Origin: Christiangramia fulva
GTDB taxonomy: Bacteria; Bacteroidota; Bacteroidia; Flavobacteriales; Flavobacteriaceae
DNA length: 64,000 nt
Assembly (NCBI RefSeq): GCF_003024155.1
Contig: NZ_CP028136.1
Coordinates: forward strand, 4,092,001-4,156,000
Direction of reading: 5' to 3'
The notes under the pieces were generated by a model. The model did no database searches. It saw nothing but the letters and a program-made list of their open reading frames with translations, and had not been told where the DNA came from. Positions 53,599 through 61,891 of the stretch are shown here, piece by piece; the stretch's first letter is position 1; each line of letters starts with the position of its first letter. Made by a program: the position numbers and the translations under genes.

Positions 53599-54591
53599 TT
53601 AAATTCTATTTTTAGGATCGGATCCGTACTTATTGGAACCCCTTGAACTATCAATAAAAAGTACTATTAAACCAAATAATGCGCCTATATACGGAATGAA
53701 ATTGATCAGGCTAAACCATCCGCTTAAATTAATATCATGAAGTCTTTTTATAAACTGGATAAAGATCAATATTGAACAAAGAATCATCACCATCGCGCTC
53801 AATCCGATAGCGGTATCATCATAAGTTTCCTGAATAATTACCGCAGAAATACCTGCTGGAATTCCAAGTAGGATAGCTCTGCCCAAATAAGAACTCCTTC
53901 TTAGTCTCCCACTGGTAGAGAAAAAGCTTTCCTCCGATTTAGCAACCATAGCATTATCATTTTCAACAGCTGCAGTCCCTGTAAAAGAATTGGAATAAAT
54001 AGGCTCCCTCTCAATCTGTAATTGCTCATTTTCTTCAGTCCTGTATTCTTCTACTTGATCTTCCTCTTCAAATTCGGAAAAATCTACCTCGGCTACCTCA
54101 TTTTTAAGTATAACTGTTCTGGATATTTTTTTATCAGAAATAGAATTAAAAGCATCAAGCCTTATTTTCAATTCTGGTTTATTAAAATTTTTCAGTTTAA
54201 ATATTTTGCTGCCATTCGCTTTAAGCTCACCAAAAGGCTTTATGAAAACCTTATCTGCATTTTGTGTTTCCCACTTGAGTTCTATAGTATCTCCCTCGAT
54301 AAAGGTTTCCTTATCTGATTTAAACAATAAAATTTCCGGGGCTTCGCTTTTCGGCTTTTCTCCAACCGGCTCTGTTTTTTTAATATGCTTGCGATTATCG
54401 TATTCTTTCTTTTTATTTTCATCAGAAAGAATTTCATAAGCTTCTTTTATATTCCTAAACAAATCAGACAAATATTCATCTCCATCATTATTATCTGGAT
54501 GAAATTTTTTAGAAAGTTTTTGGTAAGCATCTTCAATATCTTCTTGGGATGCTGTGGCTTTTAAACCTAAGGTTTCATAATGGTTGGTCAT
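53599..54591 (-). CDS. J-domain protein with Ig-like and DUF805-like membrane domains
   Basis: The 330-residue protein starts with a complete J domain (residues 1-65) with the HPD motif at 31-33. An Ig-like beta domain follows (residues 86-165, IELKWETQNADKVFIKPFGE), similar to that in the 718-residue neighbour, then an acidic linker. The C-terminus is a DUF805-type domain of about four membrane helices (FFSTSGRLRRSSYLGRAILL through GSNKYGSDP). J domains drive Hsp70 ATPases; here it would do so at the inner membrane. It is the last gene of the operon that contains the Hsp70-like ATPase. Confidence 0.87.
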   Translation of the reverse strand: MTNHYETLGLKATASQEDIEDAYQKLSKKFHPDNNDGDEYLSDLFRNIKEAYEILSDENKKKEYDNRKHIKKTEPVGEKPKSEAPEILLFKSDKETFIEGDTIELKWETQNADKVFIKPFGELKANGSKIFKLKNFNKPELKIRLDAFNSISDKKISRTVILKNEVAEVDFSEFEEEDQVEEYRTEENEQLQIEREPIYSNSFTGTAAVENDNAMVAKSEESFFSTSGRLRRSSYLGRAILLGIPAGISAVIIQETYDDTAIGLSAMVMILCSILIFIQFIKRLHDINLSGWFSLINFIPYIGALFGLIVLFIDSSRGSNKYGSDPKNRI

Positions 54592-54627
54592 AATAATATG
54601 TAATTAAAAAAAATTGAATAATAAAGT

Positions 54628-56784
54628 CTAAATTTTATCCAATCCATACACTTCTTCAATAAAGCCCTTGTTATTAAAGACATATCGGGTAAAACTCTCT
54701 TTAGCTTCTGCTCGATTTTCTTTATCATTGTAGAATTCAAATCTTACATGAACATCGTATGTTTTGTAACCTGATTTTTCAATATTAAGAATGATATTCT
54801 TAGAATAGGAAGTGGCATCCCAGGCATCCTTATAGATATCATGAATTCTTTTGAAGCTGGGATCTTCGACATACCAGTACCGCTTCATATCTGCAGAATA
54901 GTAAGAAGCGATTTTATTGAAGTTTCTTAAATCTTCTGTTTTTAATAGCCGTCTTATTTTAATTTCCTCAGTCATAGAATCAAAGTCACTATCTCTAAAA
55001 CTTTTATAAGTATAATCTGAGTCGAAACCATATACCTCATCAATTAATCCGTCTTCATTAAAAGAATAGTGGGTTGAACCTAACTGTGAAATGGTATCGC
55101 CTTCTTTATTTACATATTTAAAATTGGTAATAACCTCAAAATTTATTTCATCCAACATGACAACATCCTGAATTTCATTTTCAGAAAATGAAGTATTAGA
55201 CCAGGCTGATTGATATAATTCATTTAACTTTTGAACGCCTACTTCATAATTATCCCAATATCTTTTTATGTTATCGGCGTAAAATTGGCTTATTAAATTA
55301 AAATCTCTATTGTTTTCTAATTCTAAAAGATTCCATATTCGTTCTTCTTTTTCATTCCGGCTCAAATAGCCTTCTCGCATTAAATCATTCATTGAGGAAT
55401 AAAATTTAATCTGAATAGATGTTGGGTTTTCCTCAGAGATTTCTTTTAAAAAACTTACTGGGATTTCAAAATGATTACTGGTTTGGAGATATCCCGCCGA
55501 AAAACCGGGGGGTATCTGGTTTAAGGAATAAAGTTCATACTTGCGATTTAATTCATCGGTCACTAAAATTTTGTCTACATTAGATCTCCATATTTTATCA
55601 AAAGCATTCCATTTATTATCAGGTTCCCAAAATGGAGGTCCTGAGTCGCCTATCTGGAACGATATACTATTTAATTTACGTGAGTCGTTGTCACTCGTTT
55701 TCTTTAATGATAGAACTTCTAAAACCGGATCACGGTCTTCACTAAAAGCATTTTGCGTAATTCCTACCTTAATTTGAGAGTTTAGCACCTGACTTTTTCC
55801 CGATTTTGAACTTTTCCAATTCAAAGGATTTGATGAACCATTAAAAAACTGACGCATATCTGCTTCAAATCCAACTGAACCGGGAACGGAATTACTTTCC
55901 ATTTCCGCTAAAAGCTTTGTCATGACCTCCACCGGATCATAATACTTGATTACCTTTCCATTAAGATTATCAGATTTTTCAACAAAAAGTTTTTCCTCCT
56001 TTTCAATTACAACATCATTTGACTCTCTTTGCGCCTTCTTTTCCCGATAATTTGATATACTTTCTTCTAAAATTTTATTATTATCAGATCTCCAAAAACC
56101 TGATTTCCCTATGAAAAATAAAAATATTGCCAGGCATAAAATTCCAATACCGCCTGGAATCCCGTACTTTTTAAGCTTGGATGGTGTGGAAGTTCTCCTA
56201 TCGTTTACCTCAGGAGTGGGAATTTCAATATTCTCCTTTGATTTTTCAACAGTTGGAGGTTTTTTTATGGTATCATCTACTTTCTTTTTTTCCTCTTCAA
56301 GATGCTTTTTTACGTGAAGATTCTTAACCACTTCTTGGCCCGATTTTGTGTTCACTGCCTGAAGGGTGAAAAGTAGATTTTCATTATCCAAATCTTTGAA
56401 GTAAATAATTTTAGAACCAGTAGAACCTACTTGGCCAAAAGGTCTTAATGATATTTTATCTGCAAAAGAAGTATGCCAGCTTAAAATAATTTTTCCTCCC
56501 GGCTCTACTTTTTCATTATTTGTTTTAAAATATTCGATAATTGGTTTGCGCTCAGAAATGGAATTTTCTGATCTCTCTACCGGTAAATTTTTATCATACT
56601 GAGACCTTAGTTTTTCATTAGATAAGATATTGTAGGCTTCTAAAATTCTTCTATAATAATTTTTGAAAAAAGGATCTTCTACATCTTCCGATGAAAATTT
56701 TGACTTGATCTTATAGAATGCTCTTTCAATCTCACTTTTTGAAGCGCTTCGGGAGACACCTAGAATTTTGTAATAATCTGCCAT
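54628..56784 (-). CDS. Membrane-anchored J-like protein lacking HPD, with tandem NTF2-like C-terminal repeats
   Basis: The 718-residue protein starts with a J-like domain (MADYYKILGVSRSASKSEIE) in which HPD is replaced by SSE (31-33), so canonical Hsp70 stimulation is doubtful. Residues 81-160 are an Ig-like domain like the neighbour's (IILSWHTSFADKISLRPFGQ). A single membrane helix lies at 208-226. The C-terminal 240 residues are two similar NTF2/SnoaL-like units, each ending FNxxGxIxEVYGxD. The protein is probably cytoplasmic at the J end and periplasmic at the other. The gene lies between DUF6804 and the other J-protein gene. Confidence 0.83.
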   Translation of the reverse strand: MADYYKILGVSRSASKSEIERAFYKIKSKFSSEDVEDPFFKNYYRRILEAYNILSNEKLRSQYDKNLPVERSENSISERKPIIEYFKTNNEKVEPGGKIILSWHTSFADKISLRPFGQVGSTGSKIIYFKDLDNENLLFTLQAVNTKSGQEVVKNLHVKKHLEEEKKKVDDTIKKPPTVEKSKENIEIPTPEVNDRRTSTPSKLKKYGIPGGIGILCLAIFLFFIGKSGFWRSDNNKILEESISNYREKKAQRESNDVVIEKEEKLFVEKSDNLNGKVIKYYDPVEVMTKLLAEMESNSVPGSVGFEADMRQFFNGSSNPLNWKSSKSGKSQVLNSQIKVGITQNAFSEDRDPVLEVLSLKKTSDNDSRKLNSISFQIGDSGPPFWEPDNKWNAFDKIWRSNVDKILVTDELNRKYELYSLNQIPPGFSAGYLQTSNHFEIPVSFLKEISEENPTSIQIKFYSSMNDLMREGYLSRNEKEERIWNLLELENNRDFNLISQFYADNIKRYWDNYEVGVQKLNELYQSAWSNTSFSENEIQDVVMLDEINFEVITNFKYVNKEGDTISQLGSTHYSFNEDGLIDEVYGFDSDYTYKSFRDSDFDSMTEEIKIRRLLKTEDLRNFNKIASYYSADMKRYWYVEDPSFKRIHDIYKDAWDATSYSKNIILNIEKSGYKTYDVHVRFEFYNDKENRAEAKESFTRYVFNNKGFIEEVYGLDKI

Positions 56785-56811
56785 AGAAATTGATTTATTT
56801 CAATTTTGATT

Positions 56812-57108
56812 TTATTTCTTTTCCATAGGAAATTTGACAGCTTCATAAATAAAAATGCAGCCAACAATAAGATCTATTGGTAACCAGATGCCTTTCTTAC
56901 CTAAATAAACAGGATATACTGGATTAAACAATAAAGCGACAATCCCCAAAATGCTCATCATTGTGTAATCATCATTTTTATAATGATAAAAACAAAGCAT
57001 CCCTGAAGAGAACGTAATTACCAGTCTTAACCAAGTATAATATCCTATCGGAAAAGGAAAAACTGATAAAAAAAGCATAGCAGCACTTACTCCTAATAAA
57101 AATTTCAA
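56812..57108 (-). CDS. Small three-to-four-helix membrane protein (DUF6804-like)
   Basis: The 98-residue product is largely hydrophobic: FLLGVSAAMLFLSVFPFPIG, LRLVITFSSGMLCFYHY, MMSILGIVALLFNPVYPVYL and WLPIDLIVGCIFIYEAV. The central LFNPVYPVYL pattern resembles DUF6804. It lies 27 bp upstream of the J-like gene and 61 bp downstream of the nuclease gene in the same direction. Function unknown. Confidence 0.72.
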   Translation of the reverse strand: MKFLLGVSAAMLFLSVFPFPIGYYTWLRLVITFSSGMLCFYHYKNDDYTMMSILGIVALLFNPVYPVYLGKKGIWLPIDLIVGCIFIYEAVKFPMEKK

Positions 57109-57169
57109 TAATAAATATTTAGATATTCAGCTAAGAAATAGGGTTAATAACCGAATAAATTAATTCATC

Positions 57170-57739
57170 TTATCTAAAATCCCATGGAGCAATTGGATTA
57201 GGATCCTGCCATAGGCCTCTTTTTTCTCCTCTTGCTTCCCTTTCCAACGTATCATAACTCATATCTGAAGAATATTTTTTAAAATGCCAGGCATAGCCCC
57301 GGCGCACCATTTCTTTGTTAACATTTAAACCATCTTTGTTAATGATTACTCCAATCATTCGACCTCCCATATCAAAATCTCCCTCGGTTATTATTGTTAC
57401 CTCCTGCCCAAAACAGAGATCAGATAAAACAGCTTTGGCTTTTACTCCATAAGGCTGTTTTCCGCGTTTTTCAGGTGCATCTATATGTTGAAGTCTGAGC
57501 ATAATGGGGAGTTCATCATAAAGCAATTCTGCGGTATCCCCATCTACGATTCTTATTATTTTTGCATTTAGAGAAATTTGCCCTTCTGGCTTTTTATTTT
57601 CTCCAGAATCAGTTTTTGGTTCTCCTTTCAACTCTGTTTTAGGGAGCGAGGAATCCAATACCTCTGCACTCTCCTTTCCTGAACGATTACAAGCGGACAA
57701 CAAAATTAAACCATATATAAAAAGAAGTTTTAGGTTCAC
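57170..57739 (-). CDS. Exported thermonuclease-family (SNase) lipoprotein
   Basis: The 189-residue product begins with a lipobox signal (YGLILLSAC). Its staphylococcal-nuclease-like domain spans residues 52-185. It contains IVDGDTAELLYDELPIMLRL, the R-x(n)-E pair in LRLQHIDAPEKRG, and the third arginine in DMGGRMIGV, the counterparts of R35, E43 and R87 of the staphylococcal enzyme. It is therefore probably an active Ca-dependent DNA/RNA nuclease at the membrane facing outside. The gene lies 11 bp downstream of the protease gene, within the motor/chaperone operon. Confidence 0.9.
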   Translation of the reverse strand: MNLKLLFIYGLILLSACNRSGKESAEVLDSSLPKTELKGEPKTDSGENKKPEGQISLNAKIIRIVDGDTAELLYDELPIMLRLQHIDAPEKRGKQPYGVKAKAVLSDLCFGQEVTIITEGDFDMGGRMIGVIINKDGLNVNKEMVRRGYAWHFKKYSSDMSYDTLEREARGEKRGLWQDPNPIAPWDFR

Positions 57740-57750
57740 GATTCGTTTAA

Positions 57751-58509
57751 TTAGTAGTGAATATATTTTTCATAAGGTAAAGCCTGTATATCCACAGCAA
57801 AATTCAATTCCGATCCAGTTCCCATACCCGAGGTGGTAATTCCGATTACTTCCCCTTTCATATTAAATAATGGTCCTCCGGAGCTACCATGATCAATAGT
57901 AGCATCGATTTGAATTCTCCTATTCTCCCTGAACCCGGAAATCGTTCCTTTCGTCAATGAATTGGAGAGGCCTTTAGGGCTTCCAATAGCAAAAACATCT
58001 TCACCAACTTGTGGGTTTTTAGTTGCTATAGGTAAGCTAATCGCATTCGCATATTCGGTTTCAAATATTACATAGTCCAGATTTTGTGGGAAACTTTTGG
58101 AAAGTATATTCGTAATATCATAAAATTCTTCCCCAATCAATATAAAGGCTTCCTGACTATCCTCCAGGACATGAAAGTTAGTAACGCCTATCCCCTTGCC
58201 TATAAAGAATCCGCTTCCAGTGGAGTACTGATCTTCTCCAAGAACCCCTACCACTCTAAAAACAGCTGGATTTAATTCTTTAAATAATTCAGAAACACTT
58301 TTATTTCCGATGGGTAAAGATTTAGCAGGTTCTGCAGTAGACTTTATAGATGTATTACTGGGATTTGCATTTTGATTTATATCCCTATCCTCACCCCTAT
58401 ATTCTCTTTGAGCTGGGGATTTGACATTATTATTCCGGGGATTTCGGTTAGGTCTTTTACAACTGAAAAGGACCAAACTAACTAAAAGAAAGCCACAAAG
58501 AATTCTCAT
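57751..58509 (-). CDS. Exported trypsin-like serine protease lipoprotein
   Basis: The 252-residue product begins with a lipobox signal (LLVSLVLFSC). A trypsin-fold domain spans residues 65-252 with a histidine in GVTNFHVLED, an aspartate in NLDYVIFE and a serine in DHGSSGGPLFN, the complete DegP/S1C triad. No PDZ domain follows. A 40-residue polar linker lies after the lipid anchor. It overlaps the MotB-like gene by 4 bp (ATGA). It would cut proteins outside the inner membrane. Confidence 0.92.
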   Translation of the reverse strand: MRILCGFLLVSLVLFSCKRPNRNPRNNNVKSPAQREYRGEDRDINQNANPSNTSIKSTAEPAKSLPIGNKSVSELFKELNPAVFRVVGVLGEDQYSTGSGFFIGKGIGVTNFHVLEDSQEAFILIGEEFYDITNILSKSFPQNLDYVIFETEYANAISLPIATKNPQVGEDVFAIGSPKGLSNSLTKGTISGFRENRRIQIDATIDHGSSGGPLFNMKGEVIGITTSGMGTGSELNFAVDIQALPYEKYIHY

Positions 58510-59150
58510 ATTTTATTACTCACTTTAGGAATGATTTGTATTGAAAAACGTTTATTGTTTTCTTCTTTTTCTTCTCTGCAAAGACCGTTAAAACCACTTC
58601 CAGAAATAAGTACCTCTACATTGTCCTTTCGAAAATTAATGCCGTTCTCTAACCAAAGATCATAAACAGCAAGGGCTCTCTCATAACTGGTTTTATAGCC
58701 ATAATCTGAATTTTTACTTATCCTATGATCATAGGTGTTTGCCATATTTCCTTCAATCACCAAGAGGTAAGAAAAGTCTGGATTCTCTTTCTCTAAACCA
58801 TTAAGAAAGCTTTCCAGCTTTTGTCCAACCGCAATGGTTTTGCCTACATATCTTGGAAGAATTTGCGTCTTTTCTGGTTCAAAGATTTCAACCCCCATCA
58901 AATCACTGGCTACATATTTTTTACAATCCGGCAGATAAAAAAAGTCCCCATCCTTCTGAAGGGGCTCAAACTGCTTTTCTAATTGTACTATTTTCTTATA
59001 CTGGTCTAAAGTAGCCTCGGTTTTGGCCTGCTCGATTTTTAAGTAGACCACTGTTAGAACGAATAAAACTAACATCACAAAGAATAAAGTAGTCATCAGG
59101 TCAGAAAAACTAACCCAGAAATAATCATTCTTTTTCTTTCCTCCAGCCAT
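58506..59150 (-). CDS. MotB/OmpA-like (ZorB-like) membrane protein
   Basis: The 214-residue product has one membrane helix opened by FWVSFSDLMTTLFFVMLVLF, with D17 at the position of the proton-binding aspartate of MotB/ZorB. A short coiled-coil (residues 40-62) follows, then an OmpA-like peptidoglycan-binding domain with LLVIEGNMANTYDHRISK, SYERALAVYDLWLENGINF and LCREEKEENNKRFSIQIIPK. It forms with the MotA-like protein an ion-driven stator complex. The gene overlaps both neighbours by 1 and 4 bp. Confidence 0.9.
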   Translation of the reverse strand: MAGGKKKNDYFWVSFSDLMTTLFFVMLVLFVLTVVYLKIEQAKTEATLDQYKKIVQLEKQFEPLQKDGDFFYLPDCKKYVASDLMGVEIFEPEKTQILPRYVGKTIAVGQKLESFLNGLEKENPDFSYLLVIEGNMANTYDHRISKNSDYGYKTSYERALAVYDLWLENGINFRKDNVEVLISGSGFNGLCREEKEENNKRFSIQIIPKVSNKI

Positions 59151-60463
59151 CAGACAGTCAAAAGTTTATAAATGATCACTCCGCAGGTGATGGTTCCGAC
59201 ACTGGCCAGGATGATAGTTCCTACTTTGATGACCAATGATTGTTTCATCTGCACCGGCTTGTCCTTAAGGATATCTAATAATTCCCGGATAGCAGAGTCC
59301 TGCTGGTTGACTTTGGTATTTAAATCGGAAAGTTCATTTTTTACTTCCTTGATATTATCAACTTCTTTTTTAATAGCGCCAATGTTACTTCCTTCATCCT
59401 CAAATACTTCTTTTGTCATTTTTCTCAGATTGGAAAAAAGAGTCTCAAAACCAGTGTTAATCTCAACATCCTTATCATTAAATTTTTGTAGCCGTTCCGA
59501 AAATGAAGATTCTAAATTATCGATCATTTTACTGGTGTTTTTATCAAACTCAGCTAATCGATCTTGCATTGCCTGTTCCCTCGAATCAAAGGTTTTAAAT
59601 TGGTTTTTAAAATAGGTAGATGTCTCAGAAATGGTTCCGGCATTATTATCAAATCGATTGATGAGTTCCGAAATCTCACCTACTTTTTGCAGTTGTTTGT
59701 TTACTGCTAGATTAAGTTCCCTTGTATTCCCAATAAATCCATTCATATTATCCAGATAAGCTGATAGATCCTTTAGTTTTTGAAAGGACGCTTGCATTTG
59801 CTGCATCACATCAATATTATATTTGGCAATATTGGCAACATCTATCCTCTTTAGTTCCTGGACTACTTCCAGCTGACTGTTAAAAGTTTGTTTAACCTCG
59901 TTAACAGTACTACTAAAACTTCTCATATTAGTTGAGAAATCCTGGTTAAATTTTAAAAGATTTGTTTGAAGAGAATAAATACTCGATGAAGTATTTTTTG
60001 AAAGTATTGGTAAAAGCCTGGTCTGAATAAAAGTGAAGAAATCGTGCTTTTGATGCTCCACTTTCTTTCTTGCTTTAAAGAAAAAATAATTGCTGATGAT
60101 CGTTAATAACAGACCTGAAACACTCGCCAACATGGCAATTTTCACCCCTCCCAGTAATGCATCTATCCCTCCTATGGCGCTTTCGGTATTTTGCCCCGAG
60201 ACTTCAGGCATAAAGAACAAACCTCCTACAATTCCAAGCATAGTCCCCATTAGTCCCAGATACAATGGAGTAGGTATATTATTACTGATCTCATCATCAA
60301 CTTTGTCGATATTTCTGTCTACAATATCCTTGACCAGGTTAAAATCGCTAACGGCACCTTTATTTCTAAGTAAGTAGCCATTAACCGAAGTCAAAATATC
60401 ATTCAGGGTATCATTTTGATACCGCTTATAATCGATTAAGGAAATGTTTATTTTATCATTCAT
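59150..60463 (-). CDS. MotA/ExbB-like (ZorA-like) protein with long coiled-coil tail
   Basis: The 437-residue product has two ExbB/MotA-type helices: PLYLGLMGTMLGIVGGLFFM (residues 66-85) and the segment at 104-128 (GGVKIAMLASVSGLLLTIIS). About 280 residues of cytoplasmic coiled coil follow (residues 130-405), with a final hydrophobic C-terminal helix (VIKVGTIILASVGTITCGVI). ZorA of Zorya defence systems also has a MotA-type core and a long cytoplasmic tail; a C-terminal membrane helix is not what I would expect from it. It starts 16 bp after the preceding gene. Confidence 0.88.
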   Translation of the reverse strand: MNDKINISLIDYKRYQNDTLNDILTSVNGYLLRNKGAVSDFNLVKDIVDRNIDKVDDEISNNIPTPLYLGLMGTMLGIVGGLFFMPEVSGQNTESAIGGIDALLGGVKIAMLASVSGLLLTIISNYFFFKARKKVEHQKHDFFTFIQTRLLPILSKNTSSSIYSLQTNLLKFNQDFSTNMRSFSSTVNEVKQTFNSQLEVVQELKRIDVANIAKYNIDVMQQMQASFQKLKDLSAYLDNMNGFIGNTRELNLAVNKQLQKVGEISELINRFDNNAGTISETSTYFKNQFKTFDSREQAMQDRLAEFDKNTSKMIDNLESSFSERLQKFNDKDVEINTGFETLFSNLRKMTKEVFEDEGSNIGAIKKEVDNIKEVKNELSDLNTKVNQQDSAIRELLDILKDKPVQMKQSLVIKVGTIILASVGTITCGVIIYKLLTV

Positions 60464-60478
60464 AAATAACCTGTTAAC

Positions 60479-60931
60479 CTAACGGTTTGTTTTGTAATCT
60501 TCAAAATCTTCCTCCTCGAACTCCTCTATTTCGGGATCAACCCCTTCAGGAAAATCTAATTCTGGATCAGATTTTTTCCCATCTTTTAGTTTTAACTCCA
60601 AAGGCTCATCTTCTTCTGTTTTGAACTCATCAACTTCAACATCAACCTGGTCCTTATCGTTTAATTCTAATTCAGGATCTTCAGATGTTTCCTGCATAGT
60701 CGAGGAAAAATTCGCTGATAGTTCCTGAAACTTTTCAGGATTTTGCAAAATATCTTCTACTTTAATTTCCTTGATCCACTCTTCGGGTACTGATACCTCC
60801 ACGATCTCAAAATCTTTCACATTTTCGATAGTCCGATTATAGTTTTTTATTTTGGACATATTCTTTCCAAAAATGAATATCTGTATCCCAATAATTACTG
60901 CGATTATTAAGATTATTACGTAATCATGCAT
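60479..60931 (-). CDS. Membrane-anchored acidic protein
   Basis: The 150-residue product has a single N-terminal membrane helix (MHDYVIILIIAVIIGIQIFI) and a hydrophilic tail in which the last 70 residues are strongly acidic (for example PEIEEFEEEDFEDY). It starts 3 bp after the upstream gene stop. No family is recognised. Its place next to the MotA-like gene suggests it is part of the motor complex; the acidic tail could be intrinsically disordered. Confidence 0.75.
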   Translation of the reverse strand: MHDYVIILIIAVIIGIQIFIFGKNMSKIKNYNRTIENVKDFEIVEVSVPEEWIKEIKVEDILQNPEKFQELSANFSSTMQETSEDPELELNDKDQVDVEVDEFKTEEDEPLELKLKDGKKSDPELDFPEGVDPEIEEFEEEDFEDYKTNR

Positions 60932-60933
60932 CT

Positions 60934-61890
60934 CTACTGGAATTTAATAGTTGCTTTGTCTTGTTCATTTACTTGCCATTTGCCGTCTACTTTGTGGGCG
61001 ATACCTCTTTTGGTGGTAATGATTTCACTACTATAATTCTGATTACTGTTTTCAGGTTTACAAACCGGGTATAAATAGGTATCAGGAGAATTGGCTGCCA
61101 TTCTTAATACAAAGTCTGAATCAACTATTTCAAAAGCTGCTTTATCGGAGTCTATATTATCTAGGATTAGTTTAAAAATGCTTTTATATTCATTTTTTTG
61201 CTCGGAAACAGACGTGAAAATTTTATTTTCATTAGCTTTTTCTGAGTAAAAAATAACTGGCCTTGAGATAATTTCAGTTTGATTTCTATTTCTTGAAGAT
61301 GATGATTCTACTGATAAATCCACTTCAACAGCCTTTTCCTCTGTATCAATGGAAGAATTTGGAGTTTTCTGGGGAACTGAGGTATTGGGCGATTCAGTTT
61401 TAGGAACTTGTTTCTTTCTTTTTTCATCTTCAAGTGCCGCTAGCCTTTCTTTATAAAATTTAGCTTCTTCCTTATATTTATCTTTTCCAATAGTGATATC
61501 ATCTCGTTCCCATTTATAGGTGTTTTTTGAATTAATCGTCTTTAGAAGGAGAAAAATTAAAATTAAATTAAAAATTATAGAAAAAAGCGCTCCATACAAC
61601 CACCAATTCCAACCTGAGTTGCGTGATTCTTCCAAAGTAACTAAATCAGATTTCTCATTTTGTGATTGCGATTTTACAACCTCTTCTTGAGAATTGTTTT
61701 CAGTGGCCACGATGGAGTCATGGGCCTCTGAGTTTTCTTTAAGACTTCCATTATTCCCGATAACTTCAGATTGAACCTCATTTTTTTCAGTTAAAGACTG
61801 AGAATTTGCATTTATATCTGGCGTATTTCTATTGCAAGACGCACTGATAAAAAGCAGCAGTACGAGAAAGGTGATTTTTAATAAATTCAT
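60934..61890 (-). CDS. Signal-peptide/transmembrane protein with coiled coil, hypothetical
   Basis: The 318-residue product has an N-terminal signal with a cysteine (MNLLKITFLVLLLFISASCN; weak lipobox), then about 85 polar residues. A membrane helix (WLYGALFSIIFNLILIFLLL, about residues 100-120) follows, a short coiled coil (KFYKERLAALEDEKRKK), and an unrecognised C-terminal domain (about 205-318). If the cysteine is lipidated, the N-terminus is outside and the C-terminus inside. Started at the ATG at 61890; an upstream ATG at 61920 overlaps the Hsp70-like gene. It lies 1 bp after that gene's stop. Confidence 0.78.
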   Translation of the reverse strand: MNLLKITFLVLLLFISASCNRNTPDINANSQSLTEKNEVQSEVIGNNGSLKENSEAHDSIVATENNSQEEVVKSQSQNEKSDLVTLEESRNSGWNWWLYGALFSIIFNLILIFLLLKTINSKNTYKWERDDITIGKDKYKEEAKFYKERLAALEDEKRKKQVPKTESPNTSVPQKTPNSSIDTEEKAVEVDLSVESSSSRNRNQTEIISRPVIFYSEKANENKIFTSVSEQKNEYKSIFKLILDNIDSDKAAFEIVDSDFVLRMAANSPDTYLYPVCKPENSNQNYSSEIITTKRGIAHKVDGKWQVNEQDKATIKFQ

Positions 61891-61891
61891 A

